A DNA stretch of 64,000 nucleotides, taken from contig OY282460.1 in NCBI GenBank assembly GCA_958296295.1, forward strand, positions 1,612,001-1,676,000. The letters are read 5' to 3'. Below are positions 61,692-64,000 of the stretch, one piece after another. The notes under the pieces are model-generated. The model was given only the letters and a program-made list of their open reading frames with translations, ran no database searches and was not told the DNA's origin. Position numbers and translations under genes: made by a program. How positions within the stretch are numbered: position 1 is the stretch's first letter; each line of letters opens with the position of its first letter. The stretch is from an uncultured Pseudomonadales bacterium. Its GTDB lineage: Bacteria > Pseudomonadota > Gammaproteobacteria > Pseudomonadales > Azotimanducaceae.

Positions 61692-63346
61692 CAGGCGCTC
61701 TCCGATCGCCGGAGCTCGAAGCCCTCATAGCCGTTCGCCGCCACCGCGTCGCACTTCTCCACATACGGCGGAAAACCGATGAGGGGCATGAACACCTGCG
61801 GTTTCCCCGGAATGTTTTTGCCGAGATACCAGGAATTGCAGGTTGGATAGAGCGTGAGGTCGGCGATGCCGTTGACATGATCCACCCAGGCGTCCTCGGC
61901 CGGCGCGGTGGCCTCGATGGTCGCCACGCCATCCTCCCGCATGTTTTCCAGACAGTTGGCGATCCAGTTCACATGCTGTTCAATGGAGCAGATCATGTTG
62001 GTCAGGACGGACGGGCTTCCGGGGCCGGAAATGATAAAGAGATTGGGGAAGCCGGCGGTGGCCAGCCCGAGGTAGGTGCGGGGCCCGGCTTCCCACTTCT
62101 CGTCGATAGAAAGGCCGTCGCGGCCGCGGATGTCCACCGCGAGCATGGCGCCGGTCATGGCGTCGAAGCCCGTGGCCAAGACGAGGCAGTCGATTCGATG
62201 CACCTTGCCGGCCACGCGGATGCCGCGCGTTGTGACGCGCTCGATGGGGTTCGCCCGCACATCGATCAAAGTCACGTTCGGCCGGTTGTAGGTTTCGAAA
62301 TAGCCGGTGTCCAAGCACGGGCGCTTGCAGCCGATCACGTTGTCCGGGCAGAGCATCTCGGCGATTTCGGGATCATCGACGATCTCGCGGATGCGAGCGC
62401 GCACGAACTCGGCGGCAGTCTTGTTGGCGTCGTCGCGAAGCAGCAAGTCGTGGTACGCGGAAAGGAACCCGAAGCCGCCTCGTTGCCAACGTTCCGCGTA
62501 GTTCGCTTCCCGCGCCGGTTCGTCATCGTCCAGCGCGGATCCGCTGGGCGGCGGAATCTTGGATCCAAAACCCGCTTGCATTTGGTAGTTGCGGGCGCGA
62601 AAGTCCGCGTATTCGGCTTTGATGGAGCGGGCGAAATCCGCTTCGAGTGGCGCGTTTTGCGCCGGAATAGAATAATTCGGCGTGCGTTGAAACACGGTGA
62701 GATGGCGCGCTTGGGAAGCGATTATTGGAATGGCCTGGATCGCGGAGGATCCGGTGCCGACGATGCCGACGCGCTTGCCGGTGAAGTCCACGCCTTCGCG
62801 CGGCCAACGGCCGGTGTGGCACATCTCGCCGCGGAAGTTGCGAAGGCCTTTGATGTTGGGCAGGTTGGCGGTAGAGAGACATCCGGTGGCCATGATCAGA
62901 AAGCGCCCTGAGACCGCTAGGCCGGTATCGGTGGCGACGTGCCATTGCTGGTGCGGCGCCTCGGTCTCTTGCGTGTCGCCGAACACGGCTCGAACGACGC
63001 GCGTGTTGAAAACGATGTCGCGCCGCAGATCGAACCTGTCGGCCACATGGTTGGCGTAGCGCAGGATTTCCGGCTGTCCCGCATAACGCTCGGTCCACTC
63101 CCACTCCTGTTGCAATGCCTCGGAAAAACTGTAGGAATACTCCATGCTCTCGATGTCGCAACGAGCGCCGGGATAGCGATTCCAATACCAGGTGCCGCCG
63201 ACATCGCCACCGGCCTCGAAGACGCGCGCCGAAAAACCCGCTTCCCGCAACCGGTGCAGCATGTAGAGGCCGGCGAAGCCGGCGCCGACGATCACGGCGT
63301 CGAATCGCTCCACGGCCTCGGCGCTGTTCGCTCGCGTCTCGGACAT
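61691..63346 (-). CDS. Baeyer-Villiger-type flavin monooxygenase
   Basis: A 551-residue FAD/NADPH monooxygenase turning ketones into esters or lactones. The FAD site is DAVIVGAGFAGLYMLHRLRE (16-35); GGTWYWNRYPGARCD follows (50-64); the Baeyer-Villiger fingerprint FxGxxxHxxxWP is exact (FRGEMCHTGRWP, 171-182); the NADPH site is GIVGTGSSAIQAIP (194-207). It precedes a CoA-transferase gene with a 1-base overlap and follows the TonB-receptor gene by 7 bp. Cyclic or steroid-like ketones are plausible substrates by analogy, not proven. Confidence 0.92.
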   Translation of the reverse strand: MSETRANSAEAVERFDAVIVGAGFAGLYMLHRLREAGFSARVFEAGGDVGGTWYWNRYPGARCDIESMEYSYSFSEALQQEWEWTERYAGQPEILRYANHVADRFDLRRDIVFNTRVVRAVFGDTQETEAPHQQWHVATDTGLAVSGRFLIMATGCLSTANLPNIKGLRNFRGEMCHTGRWPREGVDFTGKRVGIVGTGSSAIQAIPIIASQARHLTVFQRTPNYSIPAQNAPLEADFARSIKAEYADFRARNYQMQAGFGSKIPPPSGSALDDDEPAREANYAERWQRGGFGFLSAYHDLLLRDDANKTAAEFVRARIREIVDDPEIAEMLCPDNVIGCKRPCLDTGYFETYNRPNVTLIDVRANPIERVTTRGIRVAGKVHRIDCLVLATGFDAMTGAMLAVDIRGRDGLSIDEKWEAGPRTYLGLATAGFPNLFIISGPGSPSVLTNMICSIEQHVNWIANCLENMREDGVATIEATAPAEDAWVDHVNGIADLTLYPTCNSWYLGKNIPGKPQVFMPLIGFPPYVEKCDAVAANGYEGFELRRSESA

Positions 63347-63353
63347 CCGCGTC

Positions 63354-64000
63354 TTAGAATCCCACGCCGAAGCGCGCCATGATCTGGCGCGGCGGAATCA
63401 GCTCCTCGGACGTTGCGCCCACGCCGAAGACGTCCGTGAACCGGGCGTTCACACCGGCTTCGTCGGTGGCGTTCAGCACCAGCAACTCCACTTGCCATTG
63501 CCCGGCGGCGGGGCGCACGGCAAGGGTGAGATTGAACACGTCGCTGCGTGGCACGCGATCGGTTTTCGGATTGTTGAAGATGCGATGCTGGAACTCGCCC
63601 CGATGCGTGTATTGCAAACCGGCGGCCAATTCGCCCCAAGCACCGAGCCGGTTCGTGTGGCGCAGCATCACGTCGGCGGTGAAGCCGGGCGTCTTTGCGA
63701 GTTCGTTGCCTCCAACGTCGGTGATCGCCCGAGCCCGCGCCTGTTGGATTTCGGCACCGAACAGTGGCAGGCCTTGGGCGAGAAGGGCGTTGGTGGCTTC
63801 GTCCGAGCGGACGTTGTCGAGCGCCAGGTGGCGGGCCGTGATCTCCGTGTTGAGCCAGGCGAGGCGGGCGTCCAACGTCAGCCGATGCGAGAGAAAGGCA
63901 AGAAACTCCAGTTCCGCGCCAAAGCTGCGCGCTTTCGGGATGTTGCCTACGCCGCCTTCGAACACCTCTGGATCCGTCGCTTGGTATTGCATGTTTTCGT
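63354..64000 (-). CDS. TonB-dependent receptor, C-terminal part
   Basis: The C-terminal 215 or so residues of an outer-membrane beta-barrel receptor; the frame runs off the window end, so the N-terminal part lies outside. Alternating strands (ARSFGAELEFLAFLSHRLTL, DARLAWLNTEITARHLALDN, LAAGLQYTHRGEFQHRIFNN, WQVELLVLNATDEAGVNAR) and the terminal ARFGVGF with C-terminal Phe fit TonB-dependent receptors. Being 7 bp ahead of the monooxygenase gene, it may import that pathway's substrate. Confidence 0.88.
   Translation of the reverse strand, partial: ENMQYQATDPEVFEGGVGNIPKARSFGAELEFLAFLSHRLTLDARLAWLNTEITARHLALDNVRSDEATNALLAQGLPLFGAEIQQARARAITDVGGNELAKTPGFTADVMLRHTNRLGAWGELAAGLQYTHRGEFQHRIFNNPKTDRVPRSDVFNLTLAVRPAAGQWQVELLVLNATDEAGVNARFTDVFGVGATSEELIPPRQIMARFGVGF

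Overview
The window looks like chromosomal DNA of a high-G+C (about two thirds G+C by eye) Gram-negative bacterium, most likely a gammaproteobacterium. The reasons are LPS genes (lpxC, kdsC, lptC-lptA-lptB), a sigma-54/PTS-Ntr gene set, hrpA, msrPQ, an rplU-rpmA-obgE-proB block, RND pumps and a TonB-dependent receptor. The acyl-CoA, CoA-transferase and Baeyer-Villiger genes suggest a lipid- or steroid-degrading environmental or host-associated lineage. Placement below class level cannot be made from this sequence. Many neighbouring genes overlap by 1-4 bases, so the core is densely packed into operons.

Layout. 1-3506: ribosomal protein and GTPase block (rplU partial, rpmA, obgE, proB, convergent rpsT). 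3704-13772 (minus): an unusual efflux operon, reading adaptor, RND pump, a 1619-residue RND pump fused to an ABC ATPase, then an ABC membrane subunit. 13929-16481 (minus): nucleotidyltransferase, DUF1499 and enoyl-CoA hydratase genes. 16666-17196: a coiled-coil protein built from 21-bp repeats. 17320-23799: pterin dehydratase, symporter and small subunit, msrQ/msrP, pssA, a HicB-like gene and lpxC. 23996-28764: SpoIIE phosphatase plus STAS protein, a zinc-finger/PH-like unknown, a crotonase-like protein and an alpha/beta hydrolase.

28916-31924 is an insertion-sequence nest: a full ISKra4-type element, an internally deleted 219-bp relic of the same element only 7 bp away, and an ISAs1-type element with a perfect 10-bp target duplication. 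Just downstream (32018-34389) lies a small bufferin/HvfA-like RiPP locus. It encodes a secreted acidic precursor with ECGEGKCGEG-type motifs and one polypeptide that fuses the MNIO (DUF692) maturase to its DUF2063 partner. Three dyad symmetries lie in the gap between them.

34433-47150 holds hrpA, then npr-ptsN-hpf (minus), an AcuI-like reductase and sohB (minus), then yrbG-kdsC-lptC-lptA-lptB-rpoN (plus). This is the classical lpt-rpoN-hpf-ptsN-npr cluster broken into two oppositely oriented blocks, with rapZ and kdsD not seen. 47167-49147: DUF35 and thiolase-like genes (resembling the Ltp2/ChsH2 aldolase pair) and a DUF4019 lipoprotein.

49148-53241 is a scrap yard: a solo ISKra4 end, three gene fragments, and two copies of a 1604-bp cassette encoding an AAA-like/PD-(D/E)XK protein. 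The copies are nearly identical except for one sharply bounded 168-bp divergent block. It is followed by a cusC-cusB-cusA-type metal efflux operon (minus), a frameshifted nucleotidyltransferase with a small partner, and a CoA-transferase/Baeyer-Villiger monooxygenase/TonB-receptor run. The strongest candidates for new biology are the RND-ABC fusion, the fused MNIO-DUF2063 RiPP locus and the paired AAA/nuclease cassettes.
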